DNA from: RGIG5612 sp963589005
GTDB taxonomy: Bacteria > Bacillota > Clostridia > Lachnospirales > Lachnospiraceae
DNA: 64,000 bases
Reading direction: 5' to 3'
Assembly: GCA_963589005.1 (NCBI GenBank)
Contig: CAVAJR010000008.1
Coordinates: 1 to 64,000, forward strand
The position numbers were made by a program, and so were the translations under genes. Shown piece after piece: positions 25,954 through 34,808 of this stretch. Numbering within the stretch: the stretch's first letter is position 1; every line of letters starts with the position of its first letter. The notes beneath the pieces are model-generated. The model made no database searches. It saw only the letters and a program-made list of their open reading frames with translations, and had not been told where the DNA came from.

Positions 25954-28413
25954 ATGAAAAAAGCATTTACAAGATTGGCACAGGAAGTTATGGCAGCTGC
26001 CTGCAGTATGGCTGCAGGCTATAATGAGACATATATAGGAACGGAATATATTCTGGCTGCCATGGCAGAGACGGAAGGGTGCACTGCACAGAAAATATTG
26101 GCAGCTAATGGAATAAATCTGGAGGGAATAAGGAAGATACTTAAGCCTAATTCTACAAAAAATATAGGCACGGCGCTGTCAGAAGGTGCGAGGTTCACAC
26201 CGAAAACAGAAGAATTGCTGGATAATGCAGGTAAGGAAGCGGAAAAATGCAACAAGGAATTTGTCGGAACCGAACATATTCTTCTGGCACTGCTTAAAAT
26301 GACAGAAGGTGCAGCCAATAGCATCCTTCTGGCGTTAGGAGCCAATAAACAGAAAATAATGACAGACACATTTGTTGCCATGGGAGAAAATCTGAACAAT
26401 CACCGGGCTGAATTGGGCACTGATAAAAATACACAGAACAGAAGAGATGAGAGGATTCTGGGAAGGTTCAGCAAGGACTTATGCGCTCAGGCACGCGAAG
26501 GCAAGAGTGATCCCGTAATAGGACGGGAAAAGGAAATAGAGCGTATTATTCAGATACTTTCAAGGAGAACGAAGAATAATCCATGTCTGGTAGGTGAGCC
26601 GGGTGTTGGCAAAACTGCGATTGCAGAGGCATTGGCGCAGAAGATAGTATCCGGTGAGATTAGCGGACCTGTTGCCGAGAAACGAATTCTTTCGCTTGAT
26701 CTTCCGGCTATGGTTGCAGGCTCAAAATACAGGGGTGAATTTGAAGAAAGAGTAAAAAGAATTATTAAGGAGGTCTCAGATGACGGACAGATAATTCTTT
26801 TTATGGATGAGATCCATACACTTATAGGTGCAGGTGGTGCGGAAGGCTCAATTGATGCTGCAAATATTTTAAAGCCTGCACTTGCAAGGGGCGAGATCCA
26901 GATTATCGGAGCAACTACCATGGACGAATACAGAAAGCATTTTGAGAAGGATGCTGCCCTGGTAAGAAGGTTTCAGCCGGTATATATTGAACAGCCGACC
27001 AGAGAGGAATCTCTGGAAATCCTCAGGGGCTTAAGGTCTCATTATGAGAAGCATCATGATGTAGAGATCACTGAGGGGGCGTTGGTAGCAGCGGTAGATC
27101 TGTCAACAAGATATATTAATGACAGATTCCTGCCGGATAAGGCTATAGATATCATGGATGAGGCAGCATCTAAGGTACGTCTGTCTACATATATTCTTCC
27201 TCCTAAGATGAAAAAAATGGAAGAAGAACTAAAAGAGCTTCAGGAAGAGCTGGAGGAAGTATTAAAAACAGGCGATCTGGAGCATGCTTCTGATGTTAAA
27301 TGGGAGATAGATTCACTTAAAACACAGATTAACCAATATCAGGAGAAGGCAGGCAAGGCACATAAGAAGACCAGACTTAAGGTTACAGAAGAGGATATAG
27401 CAGATGTTGTATCTAGGTGGACGAAGATTCCTGTTAAGAGAATTGCCCAGGAGGAGAGTGCTAAACTTAAGAACCTGGAGAAGGAACTGCACAAGAGGGT
27501 TATCGCCCAGGATGAGGCAATATCTGCTGTCAGCAAGGCTATAAGAAGAGGAAGAGTGGGACTTAAGGACCCTAACAAGCCGATCGGTTCATTTCTGTTC
27601 TTAGGGCCAACGGGTGTCGGTAAGACTGAGCTGTCCAAGGCATTGGCAGAAGCATTGTTCGGCACGGAAAATGCGATCATAAGAGTCGACATGTCTGAAT
27701 ATATGGAGAAACACAGTGTGTCCAAATTGATAGGAACACCTCCGGGATATGTAGGATATGAAGAAGGGGGACAGCTGTCAGAACAGGTCAGAAGGAATCC
27801 GTACTCTATAGTATTATTTGATGAAATAGAAAAGGCACACCCGGATGTTTTCAACGTACTTCTTCAAGTATTGGATGATGGTATTTTAACCGATTCCCAC
27901 GGAAGAAAGACAGATTTTAAGAATACTATTATCATAATGACCAGTAATGCCGGGGCTTCGAAGATCACTGAGCCTAAGAATCTGGGATTTGCAGCTGAAA
28001 AGAGCGAGGAAATTGAATACAAACATATGAAGGAATCGGTAATGAATGAAGTAAGGCATTTATTCAGACCGGAGTTCATCAATCGTATTGATGAGATCAT
28101 AGTATTCTCATCGCTTACGAAACAAGATATGAAGGGTATTGTAAATATCCTTCTTAATGAGATCAGAAACAGAGCTCTTAAACAGATGGGAATAAGCTTA
28201 AGCGTAAGTGAGGCTGCCAAAATGTATCTTGTGGAACAGGGGTATGACAGAAAATACGGCGCAAGATCTCTTAAGAGAAAGGTTCAGTCGGCATTTGAAG
28301 ATGAAATGGCTGAAGAAATCCTGGAAGGACGCATAAAAGCCGGAGATAAGGTAAGTGTAGGCGTTAAGGACAATAAGCTCACATTTAATGTGAAGAAGGT
28401 TAAGGAATCGTAA
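25954..28413 (+). CDS. clpC: ClpC ATP-dependent protease chaperone subunit
   Basis: Hexameric AAA+ unfoldase that feeds proteins to ClpP. Order over 819 residues: two Clp_N repeats (about 3-145), AAA1 with Walker A GEPGVGKT near 214 and VEKDAALVRRF-like arginine-finger region, a middle domain with a UVR-type coil (about 415-455), AAA2 with GPTGVGKT at 551-558, and a C-terminal D2 small domain. The middle coil distinguishes ClpC from ClpA. No ctsR, mcsA or mcsB lies nearby and no CtsR heptamer repeat is seen upstream. radA follows after one base. Confidence 0.95.
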   Translation: MKKAFTRLAQEVMAAACSMAAGYNETYIGTEYILAAMAETEGCTAQKILAANGINLEGIRKILKPNSTKNIGTALSEGARFTPKTEELLDNAGKEAEKCNKEFVGTEHILLALLKMTEGAANSILLALGANKQKIMTDTFVAMGENLNNHRAELGTDKNTQNRRDERILGRFSKDLCAQAREGKSDPVIGREKEIERIIQILSRRTKNNPCLVGEPGVGKTAIAEALAQKIVSGEISGPVAEKRILSLDLPAMVAGSKYRGEFEERVKRIIKEVSDDGQIILFMDEIHTLIGAGGAEGSIDAANILKPALARGEIQIIGATTMDEYRKHFEKDAALVRRFQPVYIEQPTREESLEILRGLRSHYEKHHDVEITEGALVAAVDLSTRYINDRFLPDKAIDIMDEAASKVRLSTYILPPKMKKMEEELKELQEELEEVLKTGDLEHASDVKWEIDSLKTQINQYQEKAGKAHKKTRLKVTEEDIADVVSRWTKIPVKRIAQEESAKLKNLEKELHKRVIAQDEAISAVSKAIRRGRVGLKDPNKPIGSFLFLGPTGVGKTELSKALAEALFGTENAIIRVDMSEYMEKHSVSKLIGTPPGYVGYEEGGQLSEQVRRNPYSIVLFDEIEKAHPDVFNVLLQVLDDGILTDSHGRKTDFKNTIIIMTSNAGASKITEPKNLGFAAEKSEEIEYKHMKESVMNEVRHLFRPEFINRIDEIIVFSSLTKQDMKGIVNILLNEIRNRALKQMGISLSVSEAAKMYLVEQGYDRKYGARSLKRKVQSAFEDEMAEEILEGRIKAGDKVSVGVKDNKLTFNVKKVKES

Positions 28414-28414
28414 C

Positions 28415-29809
28415 GTGGCAAAGGCAAGAGAGACATCATTCTTCTGTAAAGAATGCGGATATGAATCAGCTAAATGGGCAGGGCAATGCCCTGCCTGTCA
28501 TGAGTGGAATACTCTGGTAGAGGCTCCATCCTCAGGCATTAAGAAGGGCATTTCCCATGCAGGAAGAGGAATCGGAGGAGGCCTGTTCAGCGATATCAAG
28601 GCATATACAATGTCAGAAATTTCTGCTGAGCATGATGAGCGGATTGAAACAGACATAAAAGAATTCGACCGGGTACTGGGGGGAGGCATTGTTAAGGGCT
28701 CCCTGGTGTTAGTGGGCGGCGACCCGGGCATTGGTAAGTCAACATTGCTTACGCAGGTATGCAAGCAGTTAAGCGATAAGCAGATCAAGGTCATGTATAT
28801 TTCCGGCGAGGAGTCGTTGAAGCAGATAAAAATGCGTGCCAACAGAATTGGAGAGTTTAATGAATATATGAAGCTCCTTAGTGAGACAAATATCGATTCT
28901 ATAGAAAATGTACTGAAAAATGATCAGCCCGAGGTATGCATAATCGATTCAATACAGACCATGTACAGACCTGATGTTGCATCGGCACCCGGAAGCAACG
29001 GACAGGTAAGAGAATGTACCAATGTCCTTATGCAATGGGCCAAAGTAATGGGAATAGCCATATTTGTGGTTGGTCATGTTACTAAGGATGGCGCGGTTGC
29101 GGGGCCTAAGATGCTTGAACACATGGTAGATACTGTGCTTTATTTCGAGGGCGAATCTCAGGCATCCTACAGGATATTAAGAGGCGTTAAGAACAGATTC
29201 GGCTCGACCAATGAGATAGGAGTATTTGAGATGCGCTCCACAGGTCTGGCCGAGGTCTTGAATCCCTCCGAGTTTATGCTGACAGGAAGACCTGTCGGAA
29301 CCTCTGGCTCTGTAGTATCCTGCAGTCTGGAAGGAACAAGACCCATACTTGCCGAGATACAGGCTCTTGTTGCTAAATCGGGACTAAACAACCCGAGACG
29401 CAGCGTAACAGGAATTGATTTTAACAGAATGAATCTGCTTATTGCAGTTCTTGAGAAAAGGTTAGGACTTCATTTGTACGAATGCGATATCTATGTAAAT
29501 ATCGCCGGCGGAATGAGAATAACGGAGACTGCCTTAGATCTGGCTGTTATTATGGCTATAGCATCGGGATATATGGATATTGCAGTGCCGTCAGATGTAA
29601 TGGCCATAGGCGAAGTGGGATTATCCGGCGAGGTCAGAAACATAAATCAGGTAGAAAGCCGGATAAAGGAAGCTGCTAAGATGGGATTTAATACCTGTAT
29701 CATACCTAAGTCAGCACTGAAAATGCTTAAAAATACGGATAATGTAAGGCTGATAGGAGTTTCTAATGTAGCTGAAGCTATCGTATTATTGCAGAAAAGT
29801 GCAAAGTAA
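28415..29809 (+). CDS. radA: DNA repair protein RadA
   Basis: RecA-like, DnaB-type branch-migration helicase for recombination. 464 residues: zinc finger with C10 and C13 (CKECGY) and the CPAC pair near 27-30, Walker A GDPGIGKST at 102-110, the RadA-specific KNRFG at 259-263, and a C-terminal Lon-protease-like domain (about 290-464) without protease function. GTG start, one base after the clpC stop with AAGGAA in the end of clpC. clpC-radA linkage is common in Firmicutes. Confidence 0.95.
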   Translation: MAKARETSFFCKECGYESAKWAGQCPACHEWNTLVEAPSSGIKKGISHAGRGIGGGLFSDIKAYTMSEISAEHDERIETDIKEFDRVLGGGIVKGSLVLVGGDPGIGKSTLLTQVCKQLSDKQIKVMYISGEESLKQIKMRANRIGEFNEYMKLLSETNIDSIENVLKNDQPEVCIIDSIQTMYRPDVASAPGSNGQVRECTNVLMQWAKVMGIAIFVVGHVTKDGAVAGPKMLEHMVDTVLYFEGESQASYRILRGVKNRFGSTNEIGVFEMRSTGLAEVLNPSEFMLTGRPVGTSGSVVSCSLEGTRPILAEIQALVAKSGLNNPRRSVTGIDFNRMNLLIAVLEKRLGLHLYECDIYVNIAGGMRITETALDLAVIMAIASGYMDIAVPSDVMAIGEVGLSGEVRNINQVESRIKEAAKMGFNTCIIPKSALKMLKNTDNVRLIGVSNVAEAIVLLQKSAK

Positions 29810-29857
29810 TGTAAAATCTCTTTTTTGTAATAGAAAATACTATTTATACAAGGAATC

Positions 29858-29881
29858 CTGCGCAAATGAATATTTGCGCAG
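29858..29881. terminator. Perfect palindrome after radA
   Basis: CTGCGCAAAT and ATTTGCGCAG with a GAAT loop form a 10-base perfect stem 48 bases after radA. No T tract follows. A related TGCGCAGATGAAT occurs near 29930, see findings. Confidence 0.55.
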
Positions 29882-29955
29882 ATAGGAAATTGAAATGAAG
29901 TTATATGGATTATTGCCAATTAAAGATTCTGCGCAGATGAATCTGCATATAACAA

Positions 29956-29981
29956 AAAAGACCTCGTTATTGAGGTCTTTT
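29956..29981 (-). terminator. Terminator of tRNA-Trp
   Basis: On the minus strand GACCTC-AATAAC-GAGGTC plus a run of six Ts, flanked by As that extend the stem. It begins two bases after the tRNA 3' end. A textbook Rho-independent terminator. Confidence 0.9.
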
Positions 29982-29983
29982 AG

Positions 29984-30054
29984 CAGGGGAAGAGAGATTC
30001 GAACTCCCATGAGCGGTTTTGGAGACCGGCATACTGCCATTGTATGATTCCCCT
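29984..30054 (-). tRNA. tRNA-Trp (anticodon CCA)
   Basis: 71 bases without an encoded CCA end. Acceptor AGGGGAA pairs with TTCCCCT and the discriminator is G; D arm ATAC/GTAT with AATGGCA loop; anticodon loop CTCCAAA; T arm GGGAG-TTCGAAT-CTCTC. The outermost anticodon-stem pair is a C-C mismatch and the variable loop is only four bases, both mild deviations. It has its own promoter and terminator. Confidence 0.92.
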
Positions 30055-30067
30055 GAGCACCTGGTAT

Positions 30068-30097
30068 TTTATATCATAACAGCATATTATGTGTCAA
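30068..30097 (-). promoter_or_regulatory. Promoter of tRNA-Trp
   Basis: On the minus strand TTGACA (30097-30092), 18-base spacer and TATAAA (30073-30068), the latter preceded by TGA as an extended -10. It lies 14 bases before the tRNA. Confidence 0.8.
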
Positions 30098-30133
30098 TCA
30101 AAAGTTGAAATTTTCGAAAAGTGAGTCATTATT

Positions 30134-32452
30134 ATGTCAACATTAGATTTGATAAAAAAGAACAAACACGGTGATGAGCAATTGCCAAAACTTATAAGAC
30201 AGGAGCCTTTTGTGCCTGAAGACAAGCTGTATGAGAAGCTTATCAGCATGGTTTCTCAGTCACATCCTATAGGAGATGTGGAGCTGGTAAAAAAGGCATA
30301 TAGATTTGCCAAGGAACGCCACGAAGGGCAGAAGAGAAAATCCGGTGAGGATTATATAGTTCATCCTCTCAGCGTTGCCATTATATTAACGGACATGGAT
30401 ATGGACAAGGAAGCCATATGCGGAGGTCTGCTTCATGATGTAGTAGAAGACACAGGTACTTCGCTGGATGAGGTCAGGGAACAGTTCGGCCCGGTTATTG
30501 CCGAATTGGTTGATGGCGTAACCAAACTTACCCAGCTCCAGTATGCGGCGGATAAGGTGGAGGTTCAGGCTGAAAATCTGCGTAAAATGTTCCTGGCAAT
30601 GTCTAAGGATTTCAGGGTTATTATCATAAAGCTGGCTGACAGAACTCATAATATGAGAACCCTTCAATATGTCAGAAGAGATAAGCAGATAGAAAAGGCC
30701 AGGGAGACAATGGAGATCTACGCTCCAATTGCCAAAAGACTCGGTATTTCCAAATTAAAAACCGTATTAGACGATCTGGCTCTTATGTATCTGGAGCCTG
30801 ATATTTACTACCGTCTGGTAGAAGATGTGCAAGAGCGCATGAAGGGCGGAGAACTTCACATTGATGAGATGATCGGTGAAGTGAAAAAATGCATGGCAAA
30901 TGCAAGCATAGAATGCACTGTCGACGGCAGAGTTAAGCACTACTTCAGCATTTACAAGAAGATGATCAAACAGGATAAGAATATTGATGAAATATACGAC
31001 CTGTTTGCAGTAAGGATCATGGTAGACAGCATAAAGGACTGCTATGCTGCACTGGGCGCAATTCATGAAGACTATAAGCCTATACCGGGCAGATTCAAGG
31101 ATTATATCGCTATGCCTAAGCTGAATATGTATCAGTCCCTTCATACTACGGTTATAAGCCATACGGGACAGCCTTTTGAGGTTCAGATAAGAACATATGA
31201 AATGCATAAGACAGCCGAATACGGTATTGCTGCTCATTGGAAGTATAAAGAAGAAAAGGGCTTAAACGATAAGACCATGAGCCGCAATGAAGAAGAGAAG
31301 ATCGCATGGCTCAGAAGAATTCTGGATTGGCAGAAGGAGACATCAGATAACAGAGAATATCTGGACTTCATTAAAAATGACCTGGATCTTTTCGCAGATA
31401 CGGTATTTTGCTTCACACCGGAGGGCGATGTTATAACACTTCCGGTTGGTTCGACTCCCGTGGATTTTGCATATAATATTCACTCTGCTGTCGGCAATAA
31501 GATGGTTGGCGCGAGGGTTAATGACAGGATCGTTAATATTGACTATAAGCTGCAAAACGGTGACCGGGTAGAGATAATTACATCCCAGAATTCAAGGGGT
31601 CCTAGTCTTGACTGGCTGAATATAGTTAAGAGCAGCGGTGCCAGATCTAAGATAAATCAATGGTTCAGAAACATCCAGAAGGATGATAATGTTGCAAGAG
31701 GCAAGGAACTTATAGATAAATATCTTAAATCTAAAGGAATAACAGAGCAGGGAATATTCGCACCGGAATTTACTGACAAGATCCTGACCAAATACAGCTG
31801 TAAGGACTGGGATTCTGTGCTTGCAGCTATAGGCCACGGCGGCTTGAAGGAAGGCCAGATCATCAACCGGCTTCTGGATGACTTTAATAAGAAGTATAAG
31901 AAGAATGAGATGACGGATGAGGATGTCATCGAAAATGCCTCCTCTGCACAGGCTCAGGAACAACTGAATAATCATGATGCTAAACATCGTGACGGAATAG
32001 TCGTTAAGGGCATACATGATGTTGCAGTAAGGTTCTCGAAATGCTGCTCACCTGTTCCGGGTGATGAGATAGTAGGCTTCGTTACCAGAGGCAGGGGTGT
32101 GACGATCCACAGAACAGACTGTATTAATATTCTGAATATGTCTTCAGCTGACAGAGCCAGACTTATAGATGCAGAGTGGGATAAGCCTTCATCAGCATTT
32201 ATAGAAGAAAAATATGAGGCAAGTATTACTATATTTGCTGAAAACAAGCCGGGAATCCTTGTTGAAGTGTCCAAGGTCATGTCTTCCAGAGGCATTAATA
32301 TAACCAAGCTTATGTCTATTACAAATAAGCAAAATGTTGCAACGATAGAGATGAGCTTCAAGGTAGCATCAACAGATGAATTGAGCAAAGTGATTGAAAA
32401 GCTTAATATAATAGATGGTGTGATCGATATTCAGCGTACAACTAATGGCTGA
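30134..32452 (+). CDS. relA: Bifunctional (p)ppGpp synthetase/hydrolase Rel
   Basis: Central stringent-response enzyme: makes (p)ppGpp on starved ribosomes and hydrolyses it otherwise. Order over 772 residues: HD hydrolase domain with H77, H101 and D102 (LLHDVVEDT) intact, synthetase domain (about 250-365) with RFKDYIAMPKLNMYQSLHT, TGS domain (about 415-475), a helical/zinc-finger part with SKCCSPVPGD, and a C-terminal ACT domain (about 695-772). Both activities look intact. Ribosome site is weak. Divergent from tRNA-Trp. First of a run of same-strand genes to yajC. Confidence 0.95.
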   Translation: MSTLDLIKKNKHGDEQLPKLIRQEPFVPEDKLYEKLISMVSQSHPIGDVELVKKAYRFAKERHEGQKRKSGEDYIVHPLSVAIILTDMDMDKEAICGGLLHDVVEDTGTSLDEVREQFGPVIAELVDGVTKLTQLQYAADKVEVQAENLRKMFLAMSKDFRVIIIKLADRTHNMRTLQYVRRDKQIEKARETMEIYAPIAKRLGISKLKTVLDDLALMYLEPDIYYRLVEDVQERMKGGELHIDEMIGEVKKCMANASIECTVDGRVKHYFSIYKKMIKQDKNIDEIYDLFAVRIMVDSIKDCYAALGAIHEDYKPIPGRFKDYIAMPKLNMYQSLHTTVISHTGQPFEVQIRTYEMHKTAEYGIAAHWKYKEEKGLNDKTMSRNEEEKIAWLRRILDWQKETSDNREYLDFIKNDLDLFADTVFCFTPEGDVITLPVGSTPVDFAYNIHSAVGNKMVGARVNDRIVNIDYKLQNGDRVEIITSQNSRGPSLDWLNIVKSSGARSKINQWFRNIQKDDNVARGKELIDKYLKSKGITEQGIFAPEFTDKILTKYSCKDWDSVLAAIGHGGLKEGQIINRLLDDFNKKYKKNEMTDEDVIENASSAQAQEQLNNHDAKHRDGIVVKGIHDVAVRFSKCCSPVPGDEIVGFVTRGRGVTIHRTDCINILNMSSADRARLIDAEWDKPSSAFIEEKYEASITIFAENKPGILVEVSKVMSSRGINITKLMSITNKQNVATIEMSFKVASTDELSKVIEKLNIIDGVIDIQRTTNG

Positions 32453-32589
32453 AAAACTGTGTAAGGAACAGGCTGATGTGGCTGACAGAGCCGGATAAGT
32501 TTTACGAAAGCTCTGCTTTAAGAGGCAGATATTTGAAGAAAAGCCTGAAAAATCAATGATTCAGGGCTGACATTATAGGAAGGAATTGT

Positions 32590-33213
32590 ATGGGAGATAT
32601 AGAGATCAGATGCATACGAGTGGGCATGCTCCAGACAAATTGTTATGTCATCTATGATAAGGAAATAAGACAGGCGGTTATAGTAGATCCCGGTGACAAT
32701 GCAGATTTTATTGAAGAATGTATCAATAAAATGGATGTTACTGTGGCAGCAGTTCTGCTGACTCATTGCCACAGTGACCATTTTAAGGGGCTTACTGATA
32801 TAAAGAGCAAATATCAGGTTCCTGTATATGTTCATGAAGATGATGCATACAGGCTGAAATATCAGGGCGGATTTCAGGAGGCTTCTTATATGCTGCAGCC
32901 GGATGATGTAATGCTGCATGACGGAGATCATCTGTCCATAGGCAGCATGGAAATAGATGTGATCCATACACCCGGACATACAGAGGGCGGGGTATGTTAT
33001 TATTTCAAGGATAATGGCATACTTGTATCAGGCGATACATTGTTTTATCATTCATGGGGCAGAACTGATTTTGAAGGCGGAGATGAAGCAGCCTTATTCA
33101 GGTCGATAAGAGAGAAACTCCTGCCACTTCCGCCGGAGACAATAGTGCTTCCGGGTCATAACGATACAACGACCATCAAGGAAGAACGGATGGTACACAG
33201 ATTCAGGGAATAA
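32590..33213 (+). CDS. MBL-fold hydrolase, glyoxalase II-like (YcbL type)
   Basis: Small metallo-beta-lactamase-fold hydrolase, 207 residues, with the metal motif H59-x-H61-x-D63-H64 in LLTHCHSDH, HTPGHTEGG near 131-139, the bridging GDTLF near 158-162, and a final PGHND His. This short form lacks the C-terminal helical domain of true glyoxalase II. It sits between rel and hisS, as in many Clostridia. GGAAGGA lies just before the ATG. Substrate unproven. Confidence 0.88.
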   Translation: MGDIEIRCIRVGMLQTNCYVIYDKEIRQAVIVDPGDNADFIEECINKMDVTVAAVLLTHCHSDHFKGLTDIKSKYQVPVYVHEDDAYRLKYQGGFQEASYMLQPDDVMLHDGDHLSIGSMEIDVIHTPGHTEGGVCYYFKDNGILVSGDTLFYHSWGRTDFEGGDEAALFRSIREKLLPLPPETIVLPGHNDTTTIKEERMVHRFRE

Positions 33214-33240
33214 TATCACGCTGGAAGTTTTTCCCTAAAG

Positions 33241-33438
33241 TGATATAATACCACATTGGGTTTGCGCTGTCCTGGCACGCGACATCCTGTATTTACAGGA
33301 CAGGCTAAACTGTGAGAGCCAGTGAAATTCCAGCTTGGATCGTGAATGCAGGTACGACTGTGAGAGTGCTGTATGCATGCAGCAGATAACCTGTATGATT
33401 ATAATTTTAAAGCAAAACTTATAGGAAAGGGATTATAT
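33241..33438 (+). promoter_or_regulatory. hisS promoter and hairpin-rich leader
   Basis: TGATATAAT (33241-33249) is a perfect extended -10. The roughly 180-base leader that follows has two competing hairpins (33267-33274 with 33296-33303; 33285-33290 with 33295-33300), a TGCTG/CAGCA hairpin (33367-33384) and a direct repeat ACTGTGAGAG (33309-33318, 33357-33366). No T-box sequence or specifier loop is convincing. Confidence 0.5.
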
Positions 33439-34686
33439 ATGATAACTCAAGCTCCAAGAGGTACAGCTGATTGGTATGGCAAGGATATGCAATGCAGAGA
33501 AGAGATCGAGAAGATATGCTGCTCCATTGCTAAAAGATATAACATGCACCAGATACAGACACCTATGTTCGAACATACGGTGCTTTTTGCCAGAGGTGTA
33601 GGAGAAACTACCGATGTTGTACAGAAGGAAATGTATACATTTGAAGACAGAGGCGGCAGAAGTATTACACTTAAGCCTGAAGGAACAGCAGGTGTTATAA
33701 GAGCATATCTTGAACACAGCATGTATGCAGAATCAGGTGTAAGCAAGCTTTATTACATTACACCTGCCTTCAGATATGAAAAACCGCAGAGCGGAAGATT
33801 ACGCCAGCATCACCAGTTCGGTGTTGAATTTGTCGGCTCGGAAAGTCCCCTGGTTGAGGTCGAGCTTATTTCGCTTGTAACAGATATTATTAAGGCATTG
33901 GGTCTTAAGGATATGGAGGTTCATATCAATTCTATCGGCTGCCCGAATTGCCGCAAGGAATATAATAAGGCATTGCTTGCATATTTAAACGAGCATAAGG
34001 ACGGACTGTGCAAGACTTGCAAAGAACGTATGGAGAAGAACCCTCTGAGGATCATTGATTGCAAGAATGAGGAATGCAAGGAAATAGTCAAGGATGCACC
34101 AAGAACAATTGACTACCTTGATGAAGATTGTAAGAATCATTTCGAAGAGCTGAAGAAGCTTCTTACGGATATGGGCATTGAATATAAGGTGGATACAGGT
34201 ATTGTAAGAGGACTTGATTATTATACGAAGACGGTATTTGAATTCGTTAACAAGGATGGATTCACGTTATGCGGCGGCGGACGATATGATAATCTGGTTA
34301 AGGAGATTGATGGCAAGCAGGATATCCCTTCAGCAGGATTTGGCATGGGACTTGAGAGGATCATATATTTCCTTAATCTGCAAAATATTGAACTGGCAGC
34401 AGATGATGCGCCGCAGTTATATCTGGGAGTTATCGGCAATATTAAATCAGAAGCATACAAGCTGGTTAAGAGCCTTCGCGATAAGGGCATGGTAGTTGAA
34501 ACAGATTATCTGGACAGATCAGTTAAGGCACAGATGAAATATGCTAATAAGATAAGAGCCAAATATGTTATCATACTTGGAGAAGATGAACTTAAAAACG
34601 GCATTGTTAAGATCAAGAACATGAGTGACAGCTCGGAGACAGAAGCTCCGATAGATAAGATTGCCGAGACGATCGCAATAGAATAA
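33439..34686 (+). CDS. hisS: Histidyl-tRNA synthetase
   Basis: Charges tRNA-His. 415 residues, normal bacterial length. Starts MITQAPRGTADW; class II motif 2 around FRYEKPQSGRLRQHHQFGVE; the histidine-binding motifs RGLDYYTKTVFEF near 255 and GGGRYDNLVKE near 278; motif 3 GFGMGLERI near 305; C-terminal anticodon-binding domain (about 320-415). Two Cys pairs, CPNC and CKTC/CKNEEC, lie in the insertion (about 172-215), a possible zinc site. ATG 33439 has AGGAAAGGG upstream; the in-frame ATG at 33373 lies in the leader. Confidence 0.95.
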   Translation: MITQAPRGTADWYGKDMQCREEIEKICCSIAKRYNMHQIQTPMFEHTVLFARGVGETTDVVQKEMYTFEDRGGRSITLKPEGTAGVIRAYLEHSMYAESGVSKLYYITPAFRYEKPQSGRLRQHHQFGVEFVGSESPLVEVELISLVTDIIKALGLKDMEVHINSIGCPNCRKEYNKALLAYLNEHKDGLCKTCKERMEKNPLRIIDCKNEECKEIVKDAPRTIDYLDEDCKNHFEELKKLLTDMGIEYKVDTGIVRGLDYYTKTVFEFVNKDGFTLCGGGRYDNLVKEIDGKQDIPSAGFGMGLERIIYFLNLQNIELAADDAPQLYLGVIGNIKSEAYKLVKSLRDKGMVVETDYLDRSVKAQMKYANKIRAKYVIILGEDELKNGIVKIKNMSDSSETEAPIDKIAETIAIE

Positions 34687-34687
34687 A

Positions 34688-34745
34688 ATGCCGATTGTTC
34701 CGGCATAGGGGCAGTGCAGGCTGCTGCAAACCACGATGCCGGAAC
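34688..34745 (+). promoter_or_regulatory. Alternative hairpins between hisS and aspS
   Basis: ATGCCG (34688-34693) can pair with CGGCAT (34701-34706), while GTTCCGGCA (34697-34705) can instead pair with TGCCGGAAC (34737-34745), a 9-base perfect match. The two pairings exclude each other. No T tract follows either one. Confidence 0.4.
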
Positions 34746-34808
34746 GGAACGGGCAGTTGTATATCAAAGTTAAAATAAAATCGGCTCAGGCCGGGAAAGA
34801 GAAGGAAG

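Noticed and set aside
26019..28220. Long frames antisense to clpC
   Set aside because: Shadow frames caused by codon bias of clpC; no start signals or recognisable motifs.
33250..33438. T-box riboswitch upstream of hisS
   Set aside because: No TGGNACCGCG antiterminator sequence and no stem I hallmarks were found; GGCACGCG is only a partial resemblance.
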